From the NCBI GenBank assembly GCA_031308135.1, contig JAHLJT010009436.1, positions 138,220,303 through 138,284,302 on the forward strand: a stretch of DNA of 64,000 nucleotides. Direction: 5' to 3'. Below the pieces are notes generated by a model, which was given only the letters and a program-made list of their open reading frames with translations, had not been told where the DNA came from and did no database searches. Source of the DNA: Acheta domesticus (Eukaryota; Arthropoda; Insecta; Orthoptera; Gryllidae). Below are positions 1 to 14,817 of this stretch, one piece after another. The translations under genes and the position numbers were made by a program. The number at the start of each line of letters is the position of its first letter. Position 1 is the first letter of the stretch.

Positions 1-4871
<4,871 letters not shown>

Positions 4872-5871
4872 NNNNNNNNNNNNNNNNNNNNNNNNNNNNN
4901 NNNNNNNNNNNNNNNNNNNNNNNNNNNNNNNNNNNNNNNNNNNNNNNNNNNNNNNNNNNNNNNNNNNNNNNNNNNNNNNNNNNNNNNNNNNNNNNNNNNN
5001 NNNNNNNNNNNNNNNNNNNNNNNNNNNNNNNNNNNNNNNNNNNNNNNNNNNNNNNNNNNNNNNNNNNNNNNNNNNNNNNNNNNNNNNNNNNNNNNNNNNN
5101 NNNNNNNNNNNNNNNNNNNNNNNNNNNNNNNNNNNNNNNNNNNNNNNNNNNNNNNNNNNNNNNNNNNNNNNNNNNNNNNNNNNNNNNNNNNNNNNNNNNN
5201 NNNNNNNNNNNNNNNNNNNNNNNNNNNNNNNNNNNNNNNNNNNNNNNNNNNNNNNNNNNNNNNNNNNNNNNNNNNNNNNNNNNNNNNNNNNNNNNNNNNN
5301 NNNNNNNNNNNNNNNNNNNNNNNNNNNNNNNNNNNNNNNNNNNNNNNNNNNNNNNNNNNNNNNNNNNNNNNNNNNNNNNNNNNNNNNNNNNNNNNNNNNN
5401 NNNNNNNNNNNNNNNNNNNNNNNNNNNNNNNNNNNNNNNNNNNNNNNNNNNNNNNNNNNNNNNNNNNNNNNNNNNNNNNNNNNNNNNNNNNNNNNNNNNN
5501 NNNNNNNNNNNNNNNNNNNNNNNNNNNNNNNNNNNNNNNNNNNNNNNNNNNNNNNNNNNNNNNNNNNNNNNNNNNNNNNNNNNNNNNNNNNNNNNNNNNN
5601 NNNNNNNNNNNNNNNNNNNNNNNNNNNNNNNNNNNNNNNNNNNNNNNNNNNNNNNNNNNNNNNNNNNNNNNNNNNNNNNNNNNNNNNNNNNNNNNNNNNN
5701 NNNNNNNNNNNNNNNNNNNNNNNNNNNNNNNNNNNNNNNNNNNNNNNNNNNNNNNNNNNNNNNNNNNNNNNNNNNNNNNNNNNNNNNNNNNNNNNNNNNN
5801 NNNNNNNNNNNNNNNNNNNNNNNNNNNNNNNNNNNNNNNNNNNNNNNNNNNNNNNNNNNNNNNNNNNNNNN
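4872..5871. other. Assembly gap, exactly 1000 N
   Basis: An unbroken run of 1000 N. The round number suggests a fixed-size scaffold gap of unknown true length. Sequence on the two sides should not be assumed to be adjacent in the genome. Confidence 0.97.
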
Positions 5872-5872
5872 A

Positions 5873-5962
5873 CCTGGTGATTGGGAAAAACCGAGATCTG
5901 TGGAGGTCGAAAACGGCAAACTCCTGAAGGAAATGCCGAAGAAGAAGAAGGACAATAGGTAA
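5873..5962 (+). other. Short coding-like tail ending at the gap edge
   Basis: The first bases after the gap read PGDWEKPRSVEVENG, then a lysine-rich end (KKKKDNR) and TAA. Composition is coding-like and charged, so this could be the last 29 codons of a protein or transposon ORF whose body lies in the gap. No family is recognised. With only 29 codons, chance is a real alternative. Confidence 0.2.
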
Positions 5963-5989
5963 ACTACCTAGACAAGCTACACGTGCTCC

Positions 5990-6894
5990 AAATCAATTAA
6001 AATCTATGGTTGTTAAAGAATAGTACAGACTTTCTCGTACTAGGTATGATTGTGAGGCATCCGCGGCAGGAGTTTGTCCTAGGCTACCCGGGATGAGCTG
6101 CGTCTCTGCCGCAGCAAGGCTAACAACAACCGCACACCCGTATCTATTAACGGTCTTATATGGTCTTCCTAAGATCCACAAACCTGACGTGCCTCTCCAC
6201 CCTGTAGTGAGTGTCATCATCTCAACTTCTCAGTACTCCTTGCCAACAAACTGAAATCCCTCACCAACCAATCTGTCATACGCCATCCTAAATTCCAACA
6301 TTACGTTGAACTTATTCGCTCCATTAGAACCAAGCCTGAGATGTTATTGTGAGCTTTCATGTCACTTCTCTTTTCACGATGGTTCCTGTCAGTGACGCAA
6401 CCAGGATCGTGTAGCAAAAACCTCGGGAAACACGAGCTGCCGTCGGAGTAGGCGAAACTCGCGGTCAGCCTGTCTAGCACCTTCTTCTAGTACAAACCAG
6501 AATTCTACGCTAAACTGAAGGCATTGCCATGAGTTATCAACGCTCTCCCCGGTGGTGGCGAATATCTTCACGGGACCTTTTTAAGAACAGGCCCTCGGAA
6601 AACGTGCCCCTAAAACGACGAGCTGTCTTCGTAATGTTTGAAGACCCTTTTTGACATCTGGCCCCATGGCCCCCGAGTCTCTACAAGCCTTCCTTGCACG
6701 CATAAACAGCATCCATCGTCGCATCCATTTCTCTATCGAAATACTACACGGCCAGCTCCACATCCTCGACGTCATGGTCACTAGACACCCCCGAAGACAC
6801 CCTCGCTCACTCCGTGTACCGAAAGCGTACCACATAAACCACTACACGCGGATTTGAACCATTTCCCTTCCACGAAACGGGGAGTACTCACCAC

Positions 6895-6896
<2 letters not shown>
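5990..6896 (+). pseudogene. Penelope-like element, reverse transcriptase part (copy A, first segment)
   Basis: Translation, with several frame changes, gives the ordered blocks of a Penelope-like RT: YGLPKIHKPDVPLHPVVS near 6157-6210, a QSVIRHPKFQHYVELI stretch near 6270, SFHVTSLFTMVPV near 6351 (the FDVxSLFT catalytic block, with H replacing the usual Asp), LSPVVANIF near 6548 and FSIEILHGQLHILDVMVTRH near 6730. A frame slip then gives DLNHFPSTKRGVLTT, the usual end of the RT core. At least four frameshifts or stops and the lost aspartate make it non-functional. The PLE reading stops at an (AT)n tract and resumes at about 8085, so the 6935-7996 block looks inserted. Confidence 0.8.

Positions 6897-6934
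<38 letters not shown>
6897..6934. repeat. (AT)n microsatellite, left of LTR-like insert
   Basis: Nineteen uninterrupted AT units. A second (AT)n tract begins exactly where the 6935-7996 block ends, which suggests that the block landed inside a single AT tract. Confidence 0.95.
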
Positions 6935-6937
<3 letters not shown>

Positions 6938-7994
6938 GACCGTACTACCCTTGTCGGTCTCTCGGGATGCACATATCATAAAATTTTGATTGCATTAGGG
7001 TACAGGAATTCTTTTAGGGGGATACTTTAACCAGCATGCATCTGAATTCAATGAATCTATTATTACACAGACAGGATTTATTAAGAATAACAATTTACAT
7101 TAATAACACAATTTACATTACTGAAAATGATCGCAGCTCATTAATGAATACTAATTAAACGATTTACATCATACGTCTGATTGTTTCCTATTGTTTACAT
7201 TTCTTATTCCCGTTCGTGATACTTCCATCTCTCTGAACTACATGCCTTCCACTCTCATCACAGACACTGTTGCTTTCTTTATTACTCCGATGAGCATCCT
7301 GAACACGGCATATCCCATATCCGACCCCCATCCATTCTTATTCATAACTATCGTTACTTATCTGAGCCTTCCACTATTGCTGCCTTCCGCGCGATGCCAC
7401 GCCACGTGCGGTCGCCCGAAGCCGCTGCCGCGAGATGGCCTTGGCGCCGCCGTCGCTCTGCGTCTGCACACGTGTCGCTAACGGTCCGTCCTAGCACACC
7501 GGCGTTGTATCCGCCACCAACTTCTCTTCCCACAACGTCGGAATTCCAATTTCGGCTCGCAGGTCTCCACAACTCGGTCCCACAACCGCACAGCTACACC
7601 GACTTGGCACAATTGCAGTATCGCCCACGTGTCTAATCAATGTTGCACTTCTCTAGCCAAATTTCGTGATTATGTCTTTTCGAAACACACTTATGACAAT
7701 CCTTAATCACTTTCATCACTGAGTTTGTCACACTTCTTCCTTTGACCACAAATTGCCTCGATTACTCCCGATTTCTTCCATAACATCCTCACATCGCTCC
7801 TCTGTCGTCATCTCCCCTCGTTACCTGTCCGCCATTCACTCCCGACTGGCTTCCGCTCGATGTGTCGCCACGAATCCCTCGTTTCGGGCGCTCGTTCACG
7901 GCTCCGGCTTGACTCACCCCGCGGTCGATTCATTGTCTGCGCGCCACTTTCAAATGCTGTCACTTTCCCAATGATGTTGTTTTGACCATTCGGT

Positions 7995-7996
<2 letters not shown>
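6935..7996 (-). mobile_element. Candidate solo LTR inserted in an AT microsatellite
   Basis: This 1062-bp block lies between two (AT)n tracts and is bounded by TG and CA. Read on the minus strand it begins TGACCGAATGG and ends GGTCACA, giving the short inverted ends of an LTR. A minus-strand AATAAA at 7077-7082, about 140 nt before the 3' end, would serve as the polyadenylation signal. Insertion into ATAT is typical of some gypsy-type elements. The middle (7380-7640) is GC-rich with chance open frames. No internal region, primer-binding site or second LTR is present, so a solo LTR is inferred. An unrelated TE with TG..CA ends is the alternative. Confidence 0.45.

Positions 7997-8044
<48 letters not shown>
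7997..8044. repeat. (AT)n microsatellite, right of LTR-like insert
   Basis: Twenty-four AT units. It mirrors the tract at 6897-6934 across the 1062-bp block. Confidence 0.95.
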
Positions 8045-8046
<2 letters not shown>

Positions 8047-8745
8047 TTTATTTGAACAAATACACACATTTACAACTCACATTTACTGCTCATACTCACC
8101 AGGCAGCCATCGTCATCCAGCAACATCTTCAAAAGGGAAAAAGAGGCACTTATAAACTTTCCTAGCCAACAGCTGCAGATGATGTGCAATACATCGTGCT
8201 TTGAGGAACCTCGACGCACGAGATGACGCACCCACACCAAACACCACGAACGAGACATCCAGCCCACCTCGAAAGACTGTGCCCGACTCCCCTACGTTCA
8301 AAGTATCACGGACAGGATCGGCAGGCAGCTTCATAGAGCTGATATCCGCTCGGTGTTGTACCCTCACAGATCGGATGGAGCCACGGATGGTACGGGGGGA
8401 GACCTCCTGGATACACTGATAGCGTTGGGGTATAGGAAATCCCGTGCAGCCGCGGGCTAGTAAAGATCTGCTAAAAGGGTTGCTCTGTATACGAACGGCA
8501 TGTGTAAACACATGCGCCATGACCGTCTAAAGAATACCTACAAGTCAGGCTTAGCTCTACTCGCCGCCAAAAACGGTCACTTCATTGAATTTAACAAGAC
8601 CCATCCCCTTGGCTCTAAGGACAGTTAGTGATCATGCGTCATTAAAGAAGCTCTGTAAATATCAAGAAAGCCCATCAACTTAAATAGAGAAGGTGGTCGC
8701 CATCTCAGTACCACATGGAAACGGACTTTCTCGACCGTCAATTCG
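8045..8745 (+). pseudogene. Penelope-like element, linker and GIY-YIG endonuclease end (copy A, second segment)
   Basis: Plus-strand translation gives RLPYVQSITDRIGRQLHR (near 8280), the conserved PLE segment ahead of the endonuclease. GVYEIPC-like sequence follows at about 8430 (one stop), then CKHMRHDRLKNTYKSGLALL, then AAKNGHFIEFNKTHPLG, which matches the R..EHkR...SALA.H..GH.I.F part of PLE GIY-YIG domains. REAIEI-type sequence and SPSTLNREGGRHLSTTWK end the protein near 8730. The catalytic GIY/YIG tyrosines are damaged and there are several frame changes. Together with 5990-6896 this makes one PLE copy interrupted by the LTR-like block. Confidence 0.75.
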
Positions 8746-8975
8746 ATGTCTCTCCCGGGGGACACCCCCCACGGTCGACCAATGGCGGGCGACCTTCCCG
8801 GCTGCCAATTGGCTGTTGCTCCTTTGCCTCTTAGGCGGCTCCTTAACACAAACTTATTTTTACACATTCATCCGCCTCAAAATGTTTCCATGTTTTCATT
8901 TCTACTCTTCCCACGCAGCCCACCTGCTCCCCTACCTCACTGTAGCCCTGTTCTTCCACCACCAATCCCGTACTA
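8746..8975 (+). repeat. PLE junction/terminal (pLTR-like) region
   Basis: GC-rich non-coding DNA between the end of PLE copy A and the start of copy B. It contains CCAATTGGCTGTTGCTCC and downstream blocks that reappear at 26060-26280 (CCGATTGGCTGTTGCCCC). The position between a tail and a head, and the shared block elsewhere, fit a PLE terminal repeat. Confidence 0.6.
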
Positions 8976-9336
8976 ACTGCAACATATTAGTCGTCAAACG
9001 AATTCCCAGTGATGTCGTGGAAGACGTCATTGCTGTTGTGGAAACCGCGGTACGTAACCTGCCAAAAATACAACCAAAGCCATTCGAAGGGACACAAGCG
9101 CCTTCTTAGCATGGGACATACCCCCACGATACAATATTTCAAGCTATAAGAGAGCTAATATAAGAGAGACAAGCTATAAGACAGCTAAAACAGTGCGATG
9201 ACATTGACATTCTTCCCGCTGATAAAGGCAACGCTACGGTGGTGATGGAGAGGGACCACTTAAAGATGGCCAACATCCTCAGTGACGGTGATACATACCG
9301 GAAACTGGACAAAAATCCTCTTCCTAAAGCGAGGTC
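8976..9336 (+). pseudogene. Penelope-like element, N-terminal RT segment (copy B)
   Basis: Translation gives KRIPSDVVEDVIAVVETAV, then one stop and a small tandem duplication (the AAGCTATAAGA segment), then LKQCDDIDILPADKGNATVV followed by a MERDHLKMANILSDG-like stretch and TYRKLDKNPL. The LPADKGNATVV block is diagnostic of PLE RTs. The reading ends at about 9336 where repeat R begins, so the RT core and endonuclease of copy B are missing. The head-to-tail placement after copy A is the usual PLE arrangement. Confidence 0.8.
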
Positions 9337-10130
9337 AAAATTTAATCCAAAAATTTGGTACCGTGTTTGAGAAAAAATTGTCCTTATTTTAAAATTTGAC
9401 TTTAGGTAACAGATTTAATTGAGAGAAAAAATCTCTATCTTCAGTATTTTAGTTGAAGAAAGCCGTCGAATAAATTTTGAACTTAAAATCAGAGTTTTAA
9501 CGAACATTAGAACTGCGTCATTCGTTTAAACGTCCTTTAGACTATCCAACAACTAAATTTAATCAAAAATGTTGGAGTCATTTTTTTGAAAATTTGAAAA
9601 TGTCCCAGGGACTTCATGTAAAGTATCCCCGAAATTAAAATATCTTTTTCAAATTCAAGGGGCCGTGACATCATCCAGATTGACTAAGGAATATCAATTT
9701 TGGAAAAAATCGTCTGAACGGTTTAGCCGCTAGTGTTTTTCACAGACGACAGATGGACGGACAGACATTTTGCCGAAAATCGATTTTTTCGTTATCAAGG
9801 ACCCTTAAAACATGCATTTTGGCTAAACCATGTGTTAGGGGATTTTTTCTAAATTTATTAACTGGATTTATCGACTTGTTTGTTACCCGGGCCCTGTAAT
9901 AATAGTTTTTCTGCCTAAAATTCGCCACTTTTCTCTCAGTATTATGCAACTTTCTCTTCTTAAGAAGTGCCTTCTTAAGGGAGAGAAAGTAAAAAACAAT
10001 TTTTGTTTCAGGAAACCTCAAAACTTGTATTTCCGACGAAATCTCGAAATCGATTTTCCGTAGCAATACATAAGTCTCTATACTATGTATATTATTACTC
10101 CGTATATACGTTCGTAAACGAGAAAGTAAA
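9337..10130 (+). repeat. Dispersed repeat R, copy 1 (partial)
   Basis: AT-rich, non-coding. It shares an ordered set of blocks with the copies near 24.6, 44.4, 52.8, 55.6 and 57.5 kb: a phrase about an aaaatttgaaaatgtcccagg type block, a cluster of GGACGGACAGAC, a TATCAAGGACCC block, CCATGTGTTAGGGG and an end resembling GTATATACGTNCGTATACGG. It lacks the left half seen in the 52.8-kb copy. No ORF, and no transposase is visible in any copy. Confidence 0.8.
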
Positions 10131-10699
10131 ATTTTTAGTGTAACCTTTTGGGTCTTAACTACGCTGTTTGATTATTGATCACTCAAAAGAATTCGTTCCG
10201 AATTTGGGAGCATTAACTCCAATAATATCATTTTTTTCGATACATGCAGTTGTAAAGTTATTCACGTTTATGTTGATAAATAATACTTGCAAGTTACAAA
10301 CAATTTGAAATGCATTATCTCTTTTTATCCTTAAAACGCACAATATATTTCTGCACCGAAAGTGTAAGGGATATTTTTCAAAAGTGCTCAACAATTTTAA
10401 ACGCATTTAATATTTTTATTGCAATTTACATTGACTATGTTAAAGTCGTAAGCTTTTGTTTGTCATGTAACATTGTTATGACCATGCGTACGTAAATGTT
10501 GCATTCCTGTTTTGTTTAGAGATTTAATCATTTTAAACAAAACGTGCCTACAGCAAAAACATTTCGTCAAGAGAAAGGAACCTTAATGAATTAGAATTTA
10601 ATTAACACAATTAACCGTCTTCTGTTATCTACTGTGTACTAGTAGTTCCATCTCCTGTCATGTTTCTCTGCTTATATCTGTTGCAATACTGTCACGCAG
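10131..10699. other. AT-rich intergenic DNA
   Basis: No recognised element or convincing frame. Small open frames on both strands look like chance. The last 40 bases are pyrimidine-rich and lead into the exon-like segment at 10700. Confidence 0.6.
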
Positions 10700-10866
10700 C
10701 TGGAATCTATGTCGATGCTTTGGACCCTTCTCAATTACTTGGGGCAATAAACATGCAAATTATATCTCCAGCCTCGAGTCCCACGAATAGGGCGGAACCA
10801 ACGGATTACAACAACGCTGAATTAGCGCTGAAGAAGTTTGTCGATACGACAGCGTGGGTTTTGGAG
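10700..10866 (+). CDS. Candidate internal exon of an unknown host gene
   Basis: A pyrimidine-rich tract ending in CAG (AG at 10698-10699) is followed by an open frame reading GIYVDALDPSQLLG, then a stretch including SPASSPTNRAEPTDY and ALKKFVDTTAWVLE, which ends at GAG|GTAACA, a good donor (GT at 10867). The exon would be 167 bp, entered in phase 1 and left in phase 0. Composition is balanced and coding-like, unlike the AT-rich flanks. The frame stays open to 10923 past the donor. I do not recognise the protein. It could be a chance frame or part of an unrecognised TE. Confidence 0.35.
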
Positions 10867-12042
10867 GTAACAGCACTTCACTCAGCTGAAACAGTTGTGA
10901 ATGATGCATACTTCACCTCTTGATTACACCAGAAAATTTTCAGAATTAAGCTTTTCATAAAGTTTTAGAATGGAAGAGATGTAATGAACAATGTAAACAA
11001 GAGGTACATTTTTCATTTTATGAAGTAGAATAAAGGACGGAAAATTTGAATGCATATATTGTCGTAAGCCAAGAACCCCACCGTTTTTGTTCATATGAAC
11101 GGCATCGCAATATTTGTAAATACGCCAATACGTGTAATTTATGCAAACAAAATGCATACAGAATTGGGGCAAAGTCAAGGAATACAGGCTGTCAGGGCAA
11201 CCAATAAATAAACGAGTCTCGGGAAAGACACGATGGTGACATGGGGGAACGGGAAGGAGCATGGCCCTGTGAAATGAAAGAAACAGTATATGTGGAGGAA
11301 ATGTAATCATGTGAAGTTATAAGCTTTCGCTCCCTTTCGATCGCTAGCAGTGCACAGAGACACATCAACTCTTGTAAAACGGTCACCATCAGATGGGACG
11401 CGCAATTTTGGGATTGAGACTATTATTTCAGACAGAGGGAAGTGTGTAATACGGAATTGGGTTCTATATTTTCAGTCTAAATATCAGAAACTTAAATATC
11501 TTAAAAGTGTTTCAAATATTATTTTGAATTTGAAATAGATTTATATTCGGAACGAATTTAGAATAGGGAAGGATCGTAAACGTTCTTGCATTCTACAATT
11601 GTTGTTGAATATTAGGTAGTCTCGAATAGATGCCCACTCATGGTATAGAATATCGAAAGTTTGCGGACGAGCGATAAATTTGAATTTGACATTGAAGAAG
11701 TATTGCGATAAGTGGGACAATAAAATTAACATCAACTAGTTGGCCTCAAGAAAGAAGACGTGATGAACATTCCAACCGCACTGCAACCGAGAAGCCATCA
11801 ATGCACGCAAAGATATCAGTAATCCATTAACTTATTTTGGACGTGTACAGGAAGCGCAATTCTTTTATAAAAGAAAAAGAAATTTAATGAAGATGAGCTA
11901 ATTAGGATTGTACTATCAAATTCTTAATACGTTTTTAATTTATTTTCTTGAAACTAGACTGAAAATGTGTAGTCAATTGAATAGATTATTTATTAACAGC
12001 TAGCAAGTTGTAAATTGATACTCACAAGATAATGATAGTATT
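10867..12042. other. Intergenic DNA, nothing recognised
   Basis: About 1.2 kb of mixed, mostly AT-rich sequence. Open frames of 60-130 codons occur on both strands but show no family motif. Confidence 0.55.
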
Positions 12043-12299
12043 ATTAGACCATCTCTTACTTATGCTTCCCCTTTCTGGAGTGGAAACCTAATAAAAAGTA
12101 ACTTAGCGAAAATCCAAGTACTTCAAAATAAATTTTTAAGACGAATAATTAAAGCACCATGGTTTGTGTCAAATACACAAATTAGAAACAGATTGAAAAT
12201 AGAAAACTTGAATATTATCATTAAAAGTTTTTAAGGAACTACCAAAAGCGGAATGTGTTAAAAAAATTAATGATTTAATGGTTAATGGTTAACGGAATG
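12043..12299 (+). pseudogene. Jockey-clade LINE, C-terminal RT fragment (left of hAT insert)
   Basis: The frame reads IRPSLTYASPFWSGN, then IQVLQNKFLRRIIKAPWFVS, then NTQIRNRLKIENLN. This is the conserved block that follows the RT domain in jockey-type LINEs (LTYA.P.W......LQ.LQNK.LR.I..APWFV.N..I...L.I). The frame breaks at 12233. The element is cut at 12299 by a hAT-like insertion, and LINE-like sequence (GGAATGTGTTAAAAAA) resumes at 13717. That same short phrase also occurs at 12250, so a ~43-bp tandem duplication predated the insertion. A truncated dead copy. Confidence 0.75.
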
Positions 12300-13714
12300 G
12301 GTTGAACCAGGGTTTAGGGTGGCACGGTTCCTTTGGTTCACTGATCCAGTTCACTAGAGAGGAATCGACTCAATGAACCGAATCCTCGTTTACTATTCGC
12401 GTTCAACATGGTAAAGTAATAAATGTGTTTAAAATACATTCTATTTCATAAGCGCCTGCTACTTGAACATTCTTTACTACTTAAACCACACATTTTTTGT
12501 TATTAAAAAGAGCCACTCGTCTATTTAGCTAACCAAATGCTACTTATTACATTTTTAAATGCTCTATAAACCACAGAATACAAATGGAAAAAGTATAACT
12601 CACGTATTCGATGTCACGTATTTTATGTTAACACCATAAATAGAAATATTTAAAATAAATTCTATTTTACAAACACATGCTACTTTTAACCTTTTGTTAT
12701 GGGGGGCCCCCAAACCTCCCATTGTAATACTAATAAACCAACTCGTCTGCTTTTTTAAAACAATTCTACTTAATATGTTAAAGAAAGCGATATTTAAAAA
12801 AAAAAAAACAACTCACATAGTCGTTGAAATTATACAATTTTAATAGTATTACTACTACCATAGTAATACTGAAAATTAGTGTAGTGTCTCGGCACGAATT
12901 ACACCCTTATAACACGAAAAAACGTCAAGCTTGTTTCTGGAAAAAATACGTACTTTTACGAACTGAAGCTTAAAAAATTAATAAGAAATAAAAAATTAAC
13001 CTGTTAAGCTAATAAAATAAATACAAATATTTAAAATCAATTCTATTTCACAAACACATGCTACTTACACGTTTATTATCACCTTTCAAATCCTCCATTT
13101 TAATACTAAAATACTTTAATACTTATTACTCGTCTATTTTTAAAGCAAATACTGCATAATATGTTAAAGAAATCATAAATAATTCCTGCATTTACACCTT
13201 CCATCACGGTAGACGCACAAAATCTATTAAAAGATGTCTAATGAAGTACGAAAAAACACAAAATCACACGAAAACAAATGCTTCGCGTAATTGAATCGCA
13301 TTAAAGAGATATGTAAATAATTTTGTTGTTATAGAAACACCTGATTGTGATATTACGAGAAGGCTTTTTAAAATCTAAAACCATTTCTATACTAATATTA
13401 GAGTTCAAGCAGCAAGCAAAGCAGCATAGAAACAATTTTTTTTAAAGTGTTGTGAAGTGTAATTTTCAATGTGAAGTGATGTTTTAAAAGTGTCGTGATG
13501 AAGAAGAAATTGTTCGTAAATTTGAAATGTGGTTTTGACGCATGGTCATTTCGTGTATATTTATGCTTTGACCCGTCAAAGCTAGTCAATGCCGACATAA
13601 TTTTTCGCCAGCTCTGAAGTGAACCGTAAGTGAACCTTGGCGGGTGATTCACGAGAGCAAATGAATCACAAAAGGAACCAAAGGAACCGTGCCACCCTAC
13701 ATCCTGGTTCAACC
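12300..13714. mobile_element. hAT-like non-autonomous transposon with 8-bp TSD
   Basis: The 1415-bp element has terminal inverted repeats of about 40 bp. The left end starts GGTTGAACCAGGGTTTAGGG and the inverted right end starts GGTTGAACCAGGATGTAGGG; the shared part continues with TGGCACGGTTCC, about 38 of 40 matching. It is flanked by an exact 8-bp direct duplication, ACGGAATG, at 12292-12299 and 13715-13722, the length typical of hAT transposons. There is no intact transposase. A minus-strand frame in the right third ends TTLLKHHF, weakly like the end of a BED finger, but cysteines are missing. It is inserted into a jockey LINE fragment. Confidence 0.85.
12421..13190. repeat. Three internal repeats within the hAT-like element
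   Basis: Starts near 12421, 12640 and 13022. Each begins with a TTTAAAAT..ATTCTATTTCA-like phrase, followed by a GCTACTT motif, a run with TACTAAT/ATTAAAA, CTCGTCT and then AATATGTTAAA-like sequence. Units are 150-200 bp and diverged. They may be internal transposase-binding or simply expanded sequence. Confidence 0.6.
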
Positions 13715-13722
13715 ACGGAATG

Positions 13723-13904
13723 TGTTAAAAAATATGATTTAGATGGCATTGATCTGGCATTGGACTTACCAATGAATCGTAGCATGTGTTAATGTTATAC
13801 TCCAGTTCAAAAATTCCCAATTCTCAATGACCTTGTATATTAACTCCAAGCGGGAAATGAATCTGTCATATTGCAATTTCAAAATTATAATCACTGAAAA
13901 AAAA
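13723..13904. other. Residual LINE flank and unrecognised DNA
   Basis: The first bases continue the LINE 3' sequence interrupted by the hAT-like element. The rest up to repeat H shows no recognised feature. Confidence 0.5.
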
Positions 13905-14813
13905 TACTTACAGGTATATGAATGATGCGACAGCACAGCTATATTTTTTACGTTTTGTTTTCTAATATAAACATAAATGGTCACCTGTAAGATGTTGTTC
14001 TGCGTTATTCTCTAATGCTAATATAATATCATTCTCCATTAGTTTGGAGAATTCTAAAGCAAAATCTACAACTACATTTGATTCCCCTGAGTTGCTTAAC
14101 ACTTTCATGTTTTTGTCCCTTATTTTAAGATTTTAAAACTCCACAAACTCGATCTGATTTTTGTTCGGAAGGCATATACAAGGATTAAACAGTTACTATT
14201 TTGTATGTTTATGTGTATAAGTTGTAAATCACATTGTATTGAAAATCAATTTTTGCACGCTTAAGAAATGTATTGTTTAGTATATAAAATTCTTGTTTCC
14301 TTCGTATTCACTTCACGTTCTTCAAATTTAATGTTCCAAGGCAAGTTGCAAATTCTTTATACAAAATACACATGAAACACTTCACACTTCACAACAACTA
14401 AAATACTTCAGAGTTTGCCACATTTTCTGCCGTGCGATATTCATTTAGTTTTTTCCCGTTTGTCAAAAATCAGTGTTGCCATCCTCGTGGAACACAATTA
14501 TGGTATCGTGGACTGAAAATAACCACGAAATAATGGGGTTTAATCAACGCCACCTGCATAGATCTACTTAGGTGGCTTTGTTTTAATTCCCGTCATACTC
14601 ACAAGGATTGTGTATCCAAAACAAAAAAATACACGTTTTTGACAATTTCTTGGAATCTTATGGCCGGATCGAAAAACAAATTATCAGTTCCCCAACAGGG
14701 GGCCTAGACGCATTCAATGACATCTCATATGTCTCGATTGGTGCACGGGAAATGGTCTAGCTGTGAGGCACGGAATTCCCCAACAAGCACGGTATAGGAG
14801 TTTACTCAAATAC
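13905..14813 (-). repeat. Repeat H, copy 2 (Helitron-like, minus orientation)
   Basis: Reverse complement of most of the 47963-48884 element, with near-complete similarity over about 900 bp. Its outer end is GTATTTGAGTAAAC (read on minus from 14813), preceded by A on that strand. It carries the CAACGCCACCT...AGGTGG hairpin at 14545-14580. The other end stops after a TAAGTATTTTTT run and lacks the GGCGACGCC hairpin terminus of copies 1 and 3, so this copy looks truncated at that end. Non-coding. Confidence 0.75.
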
Positions 14814-14817
14814 TACC

